Shown in pieces: positions 12,082 through 19,964 of a stretch of 64,000 nt of DNA. The DNA comes from Owenia fusiformis (Eukaryota; Annelida; Polychaeta; Sabellida; Oweniidae). The stretch spans positions 21,610,477-21,674,476 of the forward strand of contig CAIIXF020000004.1 of the NCBI GenBank assembly GCA_903813345.2, given 5' to 3'. The notes below the pieces were generated by a model. That model saw only the letters and a program-made list of their open reading frames with translations, did no database searches and was not told where the DNA came from. The stretch's first letter is position 1; the number at the start of each line of letters is the position of its first letter. The translations under genes and the position numbers were made by a program.

Positions 12082-12753
12082 TTAACTTTTGGGTTTATAA
12101 ATGATTGGGTCTTCATCCGGAAATATACGTGTGTGTAATCTATATTCATCAACGCCATCTGGCGACATATCCACAACTATGTAACCGTATCTTTCCGAAG
12201 TGGCGTCCAAATAACTGTCCATAAAATATTTCGTTTTATCCGGATATATCTGACCAGCCAAACACTTTAGTTGTCTTTTATCACGATTTGCTTTGAAAAT
12301 GATGAAATACTGCGTATTTAATGAAATATTTCTAGCGCTAGGACCCTGACACAAGGCGTTTTGTGTTAGAAAAAGGACATTCATATTTCTATGATGACAT
12401 AATTGCGTGAATATTTTGGCGGCCTCTCTACTTTGACATACGCTAGCCATTAAATCATCTAGAACTAGAAATGTTGGTATCGCTATATCTTTCGTAAAAT
12501 TTAAGATGTCTTCCTCGTCGACTAGTCCTTCGTGAAATATGATTTCATCTTTAAATTGTAGCTCCATATCGCTGTATAGGGATTGCCAAGTTGCGTAACA
12601 AAACAATATTTTGGTAGGTGAATTCGAACTATTTTGAAACAAGGCGTCTCTATGTTTTAGAATTTTGAAACACATGTTAGTTTTCCCCGATTGAGACGCT
12701 CCAATCATGGCAATAGAGGTAGGCGAATTAAAGGGCACCAGGCTATGTGTCAT
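12082..12753 (-). CDS. A32/FtsK-HerA-like DNA packaging ATPase
   Basis: The protein has 223 residues. A Walker A motif GASQSGKT lies at 18-25 and a Walker B FLVLDD at 95-100, followed by a polar strand ending in LTQN (about residue 129) and SARNISLNTQYFIIF, the layout of the genome-packaging ATPases of Polintons, adintoviruses and nucleocytoplasmic large DNA viruses. In that family the enzyme uses ATP to drive viral DNA into preformed capsids. The length is typical of the short Polinton form. The frame is uninterrupted and key residues are intact. It sits between the protease and the small basic gene, 183 AT-rich bases downstream of the protease. Confidence 0.9.
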   Translation of the reverse strand: MTHSLVPFNSPTSIAMIGASQSGKTNMCFKILKHRDALFQNSSNSPTKILFCYATWQSLYSDMELQFKDEIIFHEGLVDEEDILNFTKDIAIPTFLVLDDLMASVCQSREAAKIFTQLCHHRNMNVLFLTQNALCQGPSARNISLNTQYFIIFKANRDKRQLKCLAGQIYPDKTKYFMDSYLDATSERYGYIVVDMSPDGVDEYRLHTRIFPDEDPIIYKPKS

Positions 12754-12936
12754 GACTTCGACGGTTGAACTTACAATGATAAATATTTGTTTTGCAAAGT
12801 CTTTTATTTAAACAATCGGGCCATTGATGATTTTAAATAAGTTAGTACCAAAGAACAAATATAATTTTTTACCTAATCCATTTTATTTCAATACACAATA
12901 GTATAACATACATAGAATATAAACAATTATATCTAA

Positions 12937-13476
12937 TTAACTTTCTAAAGCCTGAATATTCGGTTTAACGCAGGTTTGACATTCTACATAAGTCACTGCG
13001 GATTTGGTAGAAAAGTGAGTCTTGAAATAATTTATGGTGATTAGATCGTTGTAATAAGTATCCTCGATATTATAGTCATGCAATATACCCAGTAAGCTTT
13101 CATTTCTACGAATATAACGATCCATTACAACCAAAGTATATTGGCCACAGATTGTACTTTCATCATCTTGAAGTCTCAAGTTATTGTATATAAATGTATC
13201 CGAATTATTTCGTATGAATACAAATAGACCATATTTTCGAGGATGACCACCCAAACTGTCAAAATACATACAAGTTTTCTGACCTAGCGTGTCAATCTTG
13301 AATACGAGTAAGACCCAATGTAATCCTGGGTGATCGTGCTTGGCCGTATTGACGATATAAACGGCTAATTTACTCGGAGAAAACCGCGGTAATTCGTCTT
13401 TGGCGCAAACCCTGAGGTAGGCGGTTTTTAAATAAGATGTAGATTCTAATATATGCCTTAATTGGAGAGAGTTCAT
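12937..13476 (-). CDS. Adenain-like cysteine protease (capsid maturation)
   Basis: The protein has 179 residues. The order of a His-Trp pair (GLHW, His53), an acidic residue in YFDSLG (Asp73), a Gln (Gln103) and CGQY (Cys110) is that of adenovirus-type/Ulp1-like cysteine proteases, in which His, Asp/Glu and Cys form the triad and Gln the oxyanion hole. In adenoviruses and Polintons the enzyme cleaves capsid and core precursors during virion maturation. All expected residues are present, and size is close to the family norm. The start codon overlaps the stop of the capsid gene by one base, consistent with co-expression. No frameshift or stop. Confidence 0.88.
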   Translation of the reverse strand: MNSLQLRHILESTSYLKTAYLRVCAKDELPRFSPSKLAVYIVNTAKHDHPGLHWVLLVFKIDTLGQKTCMYFDSLGGHPRKYGLFVFIRNNSDTFIYNNLRLQDDESTICGQYTLVVMDRYIRRNESLLGILHDYNIEDTYYNDLITINYFKTHFSTKSAVTYVECQTCVKPNIQALES

Positions 13477-14801
13477 TATGTTATGACGTTCCTAGCCTCG
13501 TCTATCTGAATAACTTTGGGAAACTCCGCCAATATCAGAATGTTGATCGCTTCTTGTAGAGGTTTTTGAAAATGACCATTGATTGACAAATTGCCACTTT
13601 TAATGATCGAGTTAACTTCTGTACTACCGATGTTATTAACGTCAAATCTCAAAATTAAAGACCCATGGGCGAATTCGTCTCTGGATATGCTCGCGTTTCG
13701 TTTTTGGTCGTTAAACTGGGGAAATAAGTTGTTGTAACACGTTATATACTTGTTCAGCAAACCACCTGTTCTGTAATCTAATGTTACGGGATTGGTCACG
13801 CTTAGTCCATCGACTAACACGTCTAGATAATCCAAGTTGAAATGTTGAAAGTTGAAAGGATTCAAATTGTACACGCCCATTTGAGATCGAGCTGTGACCA
13901 TGACTAGGTATATCGTTTGAGGCACCCTACCTAGAAATAAATTATCGATTTGAAAATTGCGGTTTCCGGTGGCCACACTTAAACTTTTCATTTCTCTGCT
14001 GATGTACGGATATTGAGCCAAATTCGTCTTTAACGTTTGGGCGTGACCTTCCAATACACCGGGTGTCGGCTCAATTTTAGCAATTCTTAGAAATGCGTCG
14101 GTAATCTTAAACTTATAAGCTATGTCGTTATCATTAGCCGTTAGGTTAAATGCAGCCGGGGATGGTGTTAGTTTGACTTGAATATCAATGTTATTCAACA
14201 AATATTTTTCAATCTTAAAGATGTCAGCGTGCAATGGACCCGCCATTTCAACCTCCAAACTCTCGATCGTGTGCGCCATTCTCTTCAGGAACCCGTCATT
14301 TTTGGAGTCAAACCCGTTATGGTCGTTACCTAGACTGGCTTCATCCTTAAAATACATTTGTGATGATAAGTAACCTTGCATATCTGCCGCTGATGTGTTT
14401 AGTAATGTTTGAATATAACTTTTGTACGGGTAATAAGGTCCCGATGTTGAAATTGATTTTTGCTGCATTTGAACATCCACTTGCGAGAATAATGAATGTA
14501 ACCAAAGATTAGCGCAAGTAACTTTGGGTGCAGATGCCGCGGGGTCATTTGGATCTAAAGGCAATGGACTCCCATCCGGCATGGTTATTTTTGCCTTGAC
14601 GAATAACACCGTTTTACTCAAATCTAAGTAGTGATCTCCGTTATTTGTTATATCGAAGGTTAATGGATTACCATCTGATAAATTGATCGGTCTAAAATTG
14701 ACGTATTTCAACTGTTTCGTGCTGACATCAGTCTCGCGAGATTCGAAAATCATAAACTGCTCGTTCACAACCTCGCTGGAACTGTCCATAATGTTATCCA
14801 T
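13476..14801 (-). CDS. Hexon-like major capsid protein, F54H12.2 type
   Basis: The protein has 441 residues, intact. The N-terminus states a membrane-free, beta-rich protein; blocks such as NLWLHSLFSQVDVQM (about 97-111), YPYKSYIQTLLN (about 123-134), LHADIFKIEKYLLNNIDI (about 190-207) and NPFNFQHFNLDYLDVLVDG (about 315-333) are the conserved blocks of the protein family named after C. elegans F54H12.2, found beside integrase F54H12.3. By size, beta-rich character and position next to protease, ATPase and penton genes I take it as the double jelly-roll major capsid protein; the capsid role is inference from synteny. It is the longest gene of the module. Confidence 0.82.
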   Translation of the reverse strand: MDNIMDSSSEVVNEQFMIFESRETDVSTKQLKYVNFRPINLSDGNPLTFDITNNGDHYLDLSKTVLFVKAKITMPDGSPLPLDPNDPAASAPKVTCANLWLHSLFSQVDVQMQQKSISTSGPYYPYKSYIQTLLNTSAADMQGYLSSQMYFKDEASLGNDHNGFDSKNDGFLKRMAHTIESLEVEMAGPLHADIFKIEKYLLNNIDIQVKLTPSPAAFNLTANDNDIAYKFKITDAFLRIAKIEPTPGVLEGHAQTLKTNLAQYPYISREMKSLSVATGNRNFQIDNLFLGRVPQTIYLVMVTARSQMGVYNLNPFNFQHFNLDYLDVLVDGLSVTNPVTLDYRTGGLLNKYITCYNNLFPQFNDQKRNASISRDEFAHGSLILRFDVNNIGSTEVNSIIKSGNLSINGHFQKPLQEAINILILAEFPKVIQIDEARNVIT

Positions 14802-14839
14802 TTTTATTTATTTGTTTTTGTTTTATCTGTTTTTCCCTT

Positions 14840-15187
14840 TTAATCAAATATGGTACTTATACCGAGCGTGTTATTTTCACGTTTTCCACGTTTTTTCTTT
14901 AATACGGTGTTACTCCCTTCGATACCTTTGGTACGTGTGGTCTTACTTTTAAATACGGTAGGTTTTATAGATTTAATCCGGGGGCCTGTATCTACGATGT
15001 TATCACGACGCATGCGCGCTCTAGCTCTTTGAACACTAGCTTCAGATGGCGATATCATAGTTACACGCGACCCACTTCCGGTTTGATTGGTACCACCGCT
15101 TTTCAAAGGAACGTAATGAGCCTTGTTTACTTTAATTTTACCCATTTTTTTCTCGGGCTTTGAGAACAAATCTGTCCAGATATCCAT
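14840..15187 (-). CDS. Small basic protein, possible DNA-binding core/virion protein
   Basis: The protein has 115 residues and is rich in Lys/Arg (for example RARARMRRD at about 54-62 and KKKRGKREN near 97-105), with no hydrophobic core or known domain. It lies 36 bases after the penton-like gene and 38 bases before the major capsid gene, all on the minus strand. Small basic proteins at this place in adenovirus- and Polinton-like genomes are often DNA-condensing or capsid-cementing (general knowledge). Function is otherwise unrecognised. Confidence 0.65.
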   Translation of the reverse strand: MDIWTDLFSKPEKKMGKIKVNKAHYVPLKSGGTNQTGSGSRVTMISPSEASVQRARARMRRDNIVDTGPRIKSIKPTVFKSKTTRTKGIEGSNTVLKKKRGKRENNTLGISTIFD

Positions 15188-15223
15188 ACCCTCTGTATAA
15201 TCTTAGATTGGCGAAAAGTTTAC

Positions 15224-15649
15224 TTAAATATGTAATCTCTTTTTAAAATGTAAAACGCAGGTTGTGGGGCTATTATTCGTAAATTCCACGGGTGAACCGT
15301 CCTGATAAGTCAAGGTAATACTGATCTCGTTAAAGTTGTTTAGTCCTAAATCCAAGTAATATATATTTTTGAATTGGCAGTATGTCTTAGATGTCGATAT
15401 AGTACGTAGGATCGTCCTCGAAGTTGGTCCTACTAATGATTCGCCTACTATATTACAATATACGTATATTAATCCTTTATTTATATGTTTACCTAGACAA
15501 ATTTCGGTTAAACCGCAAGTCCAATTTTCTAATTTTTTAAATGTTTGGTAATTGGGTAACTTGCTGGTAAATTTACTCTGAGTGTTATCTGCGTAATAAA
15601 TTAAGGAATCATCGCTCGAAAGATGTGCGTACGTCTGTTTCAAACTCAT
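15224..15649 (-). CDS. Penton-like minor capsid protein
   Basis: The protein has 141 residues. The pattern LENWTCGLTEICLGK (about 40-54), then VYCNIVGESLVG (about 63-74), TILRTI, YYLDLGLNNFNEISITLTYQDGSPVEF (two blocks, about 97-123) and a final beta strand HFKKRL matches the C-terminal part of Polinton-type minor capsid (penton) proteins, which form a single jelly roll at capsid vertices. It is shorter than many family members, and the N-terminus (a strand plus the 'SKLPNYQTF' segment) looks complete. It is the second gene of the module, separated from the integrase by a tRNA-like sequence. Assignment is by pattern recognition and synteny. Confidence 0.75.
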   Translation of the reverse strand: MSLKQTYAHLSSDDSLIYYADNTQSKFTSKLPNYQTFKKLENWTCGLTEICLGKHINKGLIYVYCNIVGESLVGPTSRTILRTISTSKTYCQFKNIYYLDLGLNNFNEISITLTYQDGSPVEFTNNSPTTCVLHFKKRLHI

Positions 15650-15708
15650 AACTAAATTAACTAGTAATGTATCTTCTTAAATACCCAGGTGCGAGGCGAA
15701 TATTTTTC

Positions 15709-15780
15709 GGCTCATTGATCTAGAAGTACGATTCTCGCTTCAGGCATGAGAGGTCCCGGGTTCGAATCCCGAACGGGCCT
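15709..15780 (+). tRNA. tRNA-Pro-like gene with anticodon CAG (possible pseudogene)
   Basis: The 72 bases fold as a cloverleaf and closely resemble eukaryotic nuclear tRNA-Pro. The acceptor pairs 15709-15715 with 15773-15779 (one A-C mismatch, one G-U). The T loop TTCGAAT lies within a perfect B box, GGTTCGAATCC; the A box differs from consensus at one place. The anticodon loop reads TT-CAG-GC, so the anticodon would be CAG (Leu codon CUG) rather than a Pro anticodon, and the anticodon stem carries a C-A mismatch at its loop end. A T7 tract (15782-15788) directly follows, as expected of a Pol III terminator. It lies on the opposite strand to, and between, the integrase and penton genes of the Polinton-like block. 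Either a degenerating tRNA insertion or an element-borne tRNA. Confidence 0.65.
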
Positions 15781-15781
15781 A

Positions 15782-15788
15782 TTTTTTT
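15782..15788 (+). terminator. Pol III T-run terminator of the tRNA-like gene
   Basis: Seven consecutive Ts begin two bases after the discriminator base of the tRNA-like sequence. This is the standard RNA polymerase III termination signal. Confidence 0.55.
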
Positions 15789-15820
15789 GTATAAATGATT
15801 TCATTTTAATTACCATGTCT

Positions 15821-17104
15821 TTAAATTTCAGAGATATTCTTAACATTCACCCAGGAATTGAATTTTTTCGGCCAGAACTTCCATTTTACTAACGCCAATC
15901 TGTTGTTTGGTAATCGTCCCTTATATTTAAGAATATGATCTATCTGAAATAACTGGTCCGGTTTAGTGGTCACCCTATTCAATTCTTCGTTATAGAATGT
16001 GCCTTTTATATCATCGTCGTTATAATCCATCAATTTATAAACGGGTACACCGTCCCTCTTATATTTACTTTTAATTTTGAATATTTCACCTGTCCATCGC
16101 GCGTGATATTCCTTCTGAAATGGTTGCCGTAACGTAGATATACGTACTAAATCGTGGACTTTAAATTTAAAAACAACCTTTGATTTTCGTTTCTTTGCCA
16201 CATTTTCTTTCTTGACATTTACGTTTTTAACACGTTCCCGTTGTTCACGTTGCTTTTGCCTCGTCAACTGTTCATGCATAACTTCGTATTGGGTGGCTTC
16301 ATTCACGCTAGATGGCGCCCTACCGATAGTTCTATGAAATGTTTCGTTGTAACCATTTACTATGTCCATTAGAACATCGACGTAACGATTAGATTGACGA
16401 GCAATCATGTATCTGTGTACTCGGCCAGAGATTGTTTTAATAGCTCTCTCGATAAAGTTGCTTTTTGTTTCGTTCAGACTGAAGATTTGTTTAATTCCTA
16501 ATTTATCTAAATATACCTTCAAGAGATTGTTGGCAAATTCTTTTCCCAGGTCAAACCTAAAGATGGCGGGGTGTTTAGCTTCGCCTAAATCATCCAAAAT
16601 GCTTTTGATAGCTTGAAATGTCTCCTTCGCCGTTTTAGTTTTTAATAGTTTCGCGTGTACAAATTTACTGAAAACGTCAATGATCAAGAGAACGTAAGAA
16701 AAATTATCGTTGTCTGATTTTAATTTGCTATAATCTATCAAATCGGCTTCCATCATATAATGAATTCCCAATGTATCAACTGGACTTCTTTTAAATTTTC
16801 TCTTTACAGGTTTATACATTATGTAAGATTCAACACCATTCAAAAAATCCTTTACCATTTTTAATGTTATGTCGTTTCTAAGTTCTTTGATACTTTTGTA
16901 AAATTTAGATGGTGATGTAAAGCTATCCTTAAATGTAGGGTCGAAATACAACCGACTAAGATAACGTCTAACCTCCTCATCCATGTCAAAAACTGAAGTG
17001 TTGTTAGAATTGTGACTTGGTTCTTTATAAGTGAATGCGACTTTAAAACCATTGTTCATTGGTAGACAAAATGAAAAAAATATCGAAATTTTTCGCAAGG
17101 GCAA
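15821..17104 (-). CDS. Retroviral-type integrase of Polinton/Maverick, F54H12.3 type
   Basis: The open frame has 427 codons. An rve-type DDE core is present: first Asp in MEADLIDYSKL (about 118-128), second Asp in FRFDLGKEF (about 179-187), Glu in NFIERAIKT (about 217-225). The C-terminus (about 390-427) has a chromodomain-like ending, LALVKWKFWPKKFNSWVN. The family integrates the element's DNA into the host genome. Homology to F54H12.3-type integrases begins at Met41 (16984, MDEEVRRYLSR), which I consider the likely true start; the first ~16 codons of the longer frame are translated from the upstream tandem repeat. No zinc-binding HHCC domain is evident. It is the first gene of the minus-strand block. 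Confidence 0.88.
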   Translation of the reverse strand: MPLRKISIFFSFCLPMNNGFKVAFTYKEPSHNSNNTSVFDMDEEVRRYLSRLYFDPTFKDSFTSPSKFYKSIKELRNDITLKMVKDFLNGVESYIMYKPVKRKFKRSPVDTLGIHYMMEADLIDYSKLKSDNDNFSYVLLIIDVFSKFVHAKLLKTKTAKETFQAIKSILDDLGEAKHPAIFRFDLGKEFANNLLKVYLDKLGIKQIFSLNETKSNFIERAIKTISGRVHRYMIARQSNRYVDVLMDIVNGYNETFHRTIGRAPSSVNEATQYEVMHEQLTRQKQREQRERVKNVNVKKENVAKKRKSKVVFKFKVHDLVRISTLRQPFQKEYHARWTGEIFKIKSKYKRDGVPVYKLMDYNDDDIKGTFYNEELNRVTTKPDQLFQIDHILKYKGRLPNNRLALVKWKFWPKKFNSWVNVKNISEI

Positions 17105-18780
17105 AACATTTGTTTGACAAAAATGAATCGTAATTACATAGTTTGATGTATACGGTCTTAAAATGTTTAATTAAGTAAGAATGAAAAAATAAAATTGAAA
17201 ATTTTTGTAAGGGTAAAAAATTGTCGGACAAAAATGAAGCGTTTAGAGATCATATAGCGGGTATATGGGCTTAGGATGTTGAAAGAAGTTAAAAATAAAA
17301 AAAAATAAAACTGAAAATTTTTGTAAGGGTAAACATTTTTGGACAAAAAATGAAGCGTGCTAACATCTTTTAGTCTTTATACAGACTCGGACTGCTGAAA
17401 TAAGTGAAAATTAATAAAATATCGAAAAATTTTGCGAGGGTAAAACATTTTCCTGACGAAAATTAAGTGTTTTGACATGTTATAATATGTATACGATCTT
17501 AGGATATTGAAATAAGTAAAAAATGAAAAAAAAATGAATTGAAAATTTTTGTAAGGGTAAAACGTTTGTTGGTCAAAAATGAAGTGTTTTGACATGTTGT
17601 AGTATGTATACGGTCTAAGGATGTCGAAATAAATAAAAATGAAAAAATGAAAATTTTTGTAAGGGTAAAATTTTTTGACAAAAATGAAGCGTTTAGAGAT
17701 CATATAGCGAGTATATGGGCTTAGGATGTTGAAAAAAGTTTAAAATAAAAAAATAAAACTGAAAATTTTTGTAAGGGTAAACATTTTTTGGACAAAAAAT
17801 GAAGCGTGCTAACATCTTTTAGTCTTTATACAGACTCGGACTGCTGAAATAAGTGAAAATTAATAAAATATCGAAAAATTTTGCGAGGGTAAAACATTTG
17901 CCTGACGAAAATTAAGTGTTTTGACATGTTATAATATGTATACGATCTTAGGATATTGAAATAAGTAAAAAATGAAAAAAAATGAATTGAAAATTTTTGT
18001 AAGGGTAAAACGTTTGTTGGTCAAAAATGAAGTGTTTTGACATGTTGTAGTATGTATACGGTCTAAGGATGTCGAAATAAATAAAAATGAAAAAATGAAA
18101 ATTTTTGTAAGGGTAAAATTTTTTGACAAAAATGAAGCGTTTAGAGATCATATAGCGAGTATATGGGCTTAGGATGTTGAAAAAAGTTAAAAATAAAAAA
18201 ATAAAACTGAAAATTTTTGTAAGGGTAAACATTTTTTGGACAAAAAATGAAGCGTGCTAACATCTTTTAGTCTTTATACAGACTCGGACTGCTGAAATAA
18301 GTGAAAATTAATAAAATATCGAAAAATTTTGCGAGGGTAAAACATTAGCCTGACGAAAATTAAGTGTTTTGACATGTTATAATATGTATACGATCTTAGG
18401 ATATTGAAATAAGTTAAAATGAAAAAAAAATGAATTGAAAATTTTTGTAAGGGTAAAACGTTTGTTGGTCAAAAATGAAGTGTTTTGACATGTTGTAGTA
18501 TGTATACGGTCTAAGGATGTCGAAATAAATAAAAATGAAAAAATGAAAATTTTTGTAAGGGTAAAATGACAAAAATGAAGCGCGCTTACATCTTTCATTC
18601 TTTATGTGGACTTAAGACAATAAGTGAAAAAATGAAAAATAAAATCGAAAATTTACGCGAGGGTTAAAAGATTGTTGGATAAATATGTAATGTTCTGACA
18701 TTATATAGTCGTATATGGACTCGGGATGTTGAAATAAGTGAACAATGTAAAATAAGATTTTTGCGAGGCTATACTTGTAA
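17070..18780. repeat. AT-rich higher-order tandem repeat (~112 bp monomer, ~448 bp HOR)
   Basis: About 15-16 monomers of 101-117 bases share GAAAATTTTTGTAAGGGTAA, then a GACAAAAATGAAG word, a 'tatgtatacgg' word and an A-rich tail. Every fourth monomer is nearly identical: the GACAAAAATGAAGC word preceding 'gtttagagatcat' occurs at 17227, 17677 and 18125, spacing 448-450, so the array has higher-order structure. The left edge runs into the 5' end of the integrase frame. Open frames on the minus strand are translations of the repeat (FTLTKIF-type peptides) and are not genes. Confidence 0.9.
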
Positions 18781-19274
18781 ATAAAAATAAATAAATTTCA
18801 AAATTCCCCCAAAAATTCTCAAGATGTAATTGATCTCATTGTGAAAGCGAGGGGGACAAAACAGGGAATCTACTTTTTTGCCCTAAGTAAACTTTTATTT
18901 ATCAATATATCCGTTTAAAGACTGTCTCGATTATTAATTAACCTATTCACAATACTGAAGCTAGATTATCGATTGACGGCCATTTCGCCCTAGCCGCTGA
19001 AGTAATTAACGAGGTCGATACATTATTCGCACATGTACAACCATCAAAACACTTAATTATTGAAGTATGTACCGGCAAGTACGTTCCGAGAGGGTTTATC
19101 GATTATCATTTTGCAATTACGAGGTCATCTCATTAATTAGATCGCGCAGCTGTCGAGATACATAATAAACGGACGAGAAACGTACCGGTAAGTACGGACT
19201 CGGTCAGATTATCGATTACCAATCAGCCAGCCGTCGGATTTAATTAACCTCGTTCGGCGCGATTAATAAGGTCA
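18781..19274. other. Non-coding region with repeated TTATCGATT and TTAATTAA words
   Basis: There is no open frame. TTATCGATT occurs three times (18966, 19096, 19209), GTACCGG(C/T)AAGTACG twice (about 19069 and 19183), and several TTAATTAA-like palindromes are present. The composition is less AT-rich than the tandem array. It might be the non-coding end or control region of the Polinton-like element, or a promoter for something to its right. Unproven. Confidence 0.4.
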
Positions 19275-19335
19275 GTCACGTGGTCAAAATTGACCAATCA
19301 GAGCGTAGTCACGTGGCTTAAATTGGCCAATCAGA
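19275..19335 (+). promoter_or_regulatory. Duplicated E-box + CCAAT-box module
   Basis: A 33-bp unit is duplicated: GTCACGTGG at 19275 and 19308, each followed 19 bases later by a CCAAT within CCAATCAGA (19294 and 19327). CACGTG E-boxes (USF/Myc-type) and CCAATCA boxes (NF-Y) are classic proximal promoter elements. No recognised gene starts next to it; weak frames begin just downstream. Confidence 0.45.
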
Positions 19336-19964
19336 ACGCTTTAAATCCCGGGTCACGGTGCTTAATTTGGTCTCAAAAGTTCATGGTATACCCCTTACTA
19401 CTCACATTATGTCAGGCATTGGAGCATCTTGCCTCATATACTGATAAAAAACATCTCCCAAGACCCTATCCCTATCCAACACAGGAGAATTTACCAACCT
19501 TCGTATATGATTACCCAAAACCTTATAATCACCGTATAAAATGTTTCAACTGTACCCGGTACCAGGGGGCTCATCACGAAGATGTTTGAATCAGAATTGG
19601 AGGTCGGAAAACGAGCAGTAGCTCATCCTGAGGGTCAGGGGTCAGCTAATATAGAGAATGATGGACCCGAAAATAAATCAAAACTTCATGTCGGATATTA
19701 TTTTGATAATCAGATTACAGAACCCTCAACTAACACTGAAGCTATAATGCATGGAGTACATATGGGCATACCCCTATATTGATAACTGATTGCGTAGTAG
19801 GAAGTGTTCACATGGACTTATCAAAACGTAAGTCTGTATTGGCAAATGTTTCAGCCATCAAAACGATCAGACCAAGAGGGGAGCAGTGTAACAGAAATGC
19901 ACTATTTCTGTTTTATATTTATATTTTAGGGATGTCAAAAATATTTAGACTGGGTCATATTTAA
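19336..19964 (+). other. Weak hypothetical frames; possible end of an LTR element
   Basis: Frames at 19290-19589 and 19582-19782 overlap in different phases and encode no recognised domain. Codon use looks somewhat gene-like (Pro/Tyr-rich then acidic). A purine tract, AAGAGGGGAGCAG (19873-19885), is followed at once by TGTAAC, which is how a polypurine tract abuts a 3' LTR in Ty3-type elements, so these could be remnants of a retroelement reading frame. A matching LTR was not found. Held as hypothesis only. Confidence 0.25.

Noticed and set aside
13476-15032. Plus-strand frames of 60-89 codons opposite the capsid genes
   Set aside because: Antisense shadows of the minus-strand viral genes.
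17377-18598. Several 60-108-codon minus-strand frames with FTLTKIF-type peptides
   Set aside because: They are translations of the higher-order tandem repeat in different phases, not conserved genes.
10509-19300. DNA polymerase B or terminal inverted repeats of the Polinton-like element
   Set aside because: Looked for on both strands and not found; no frame of polymerase length exists here.
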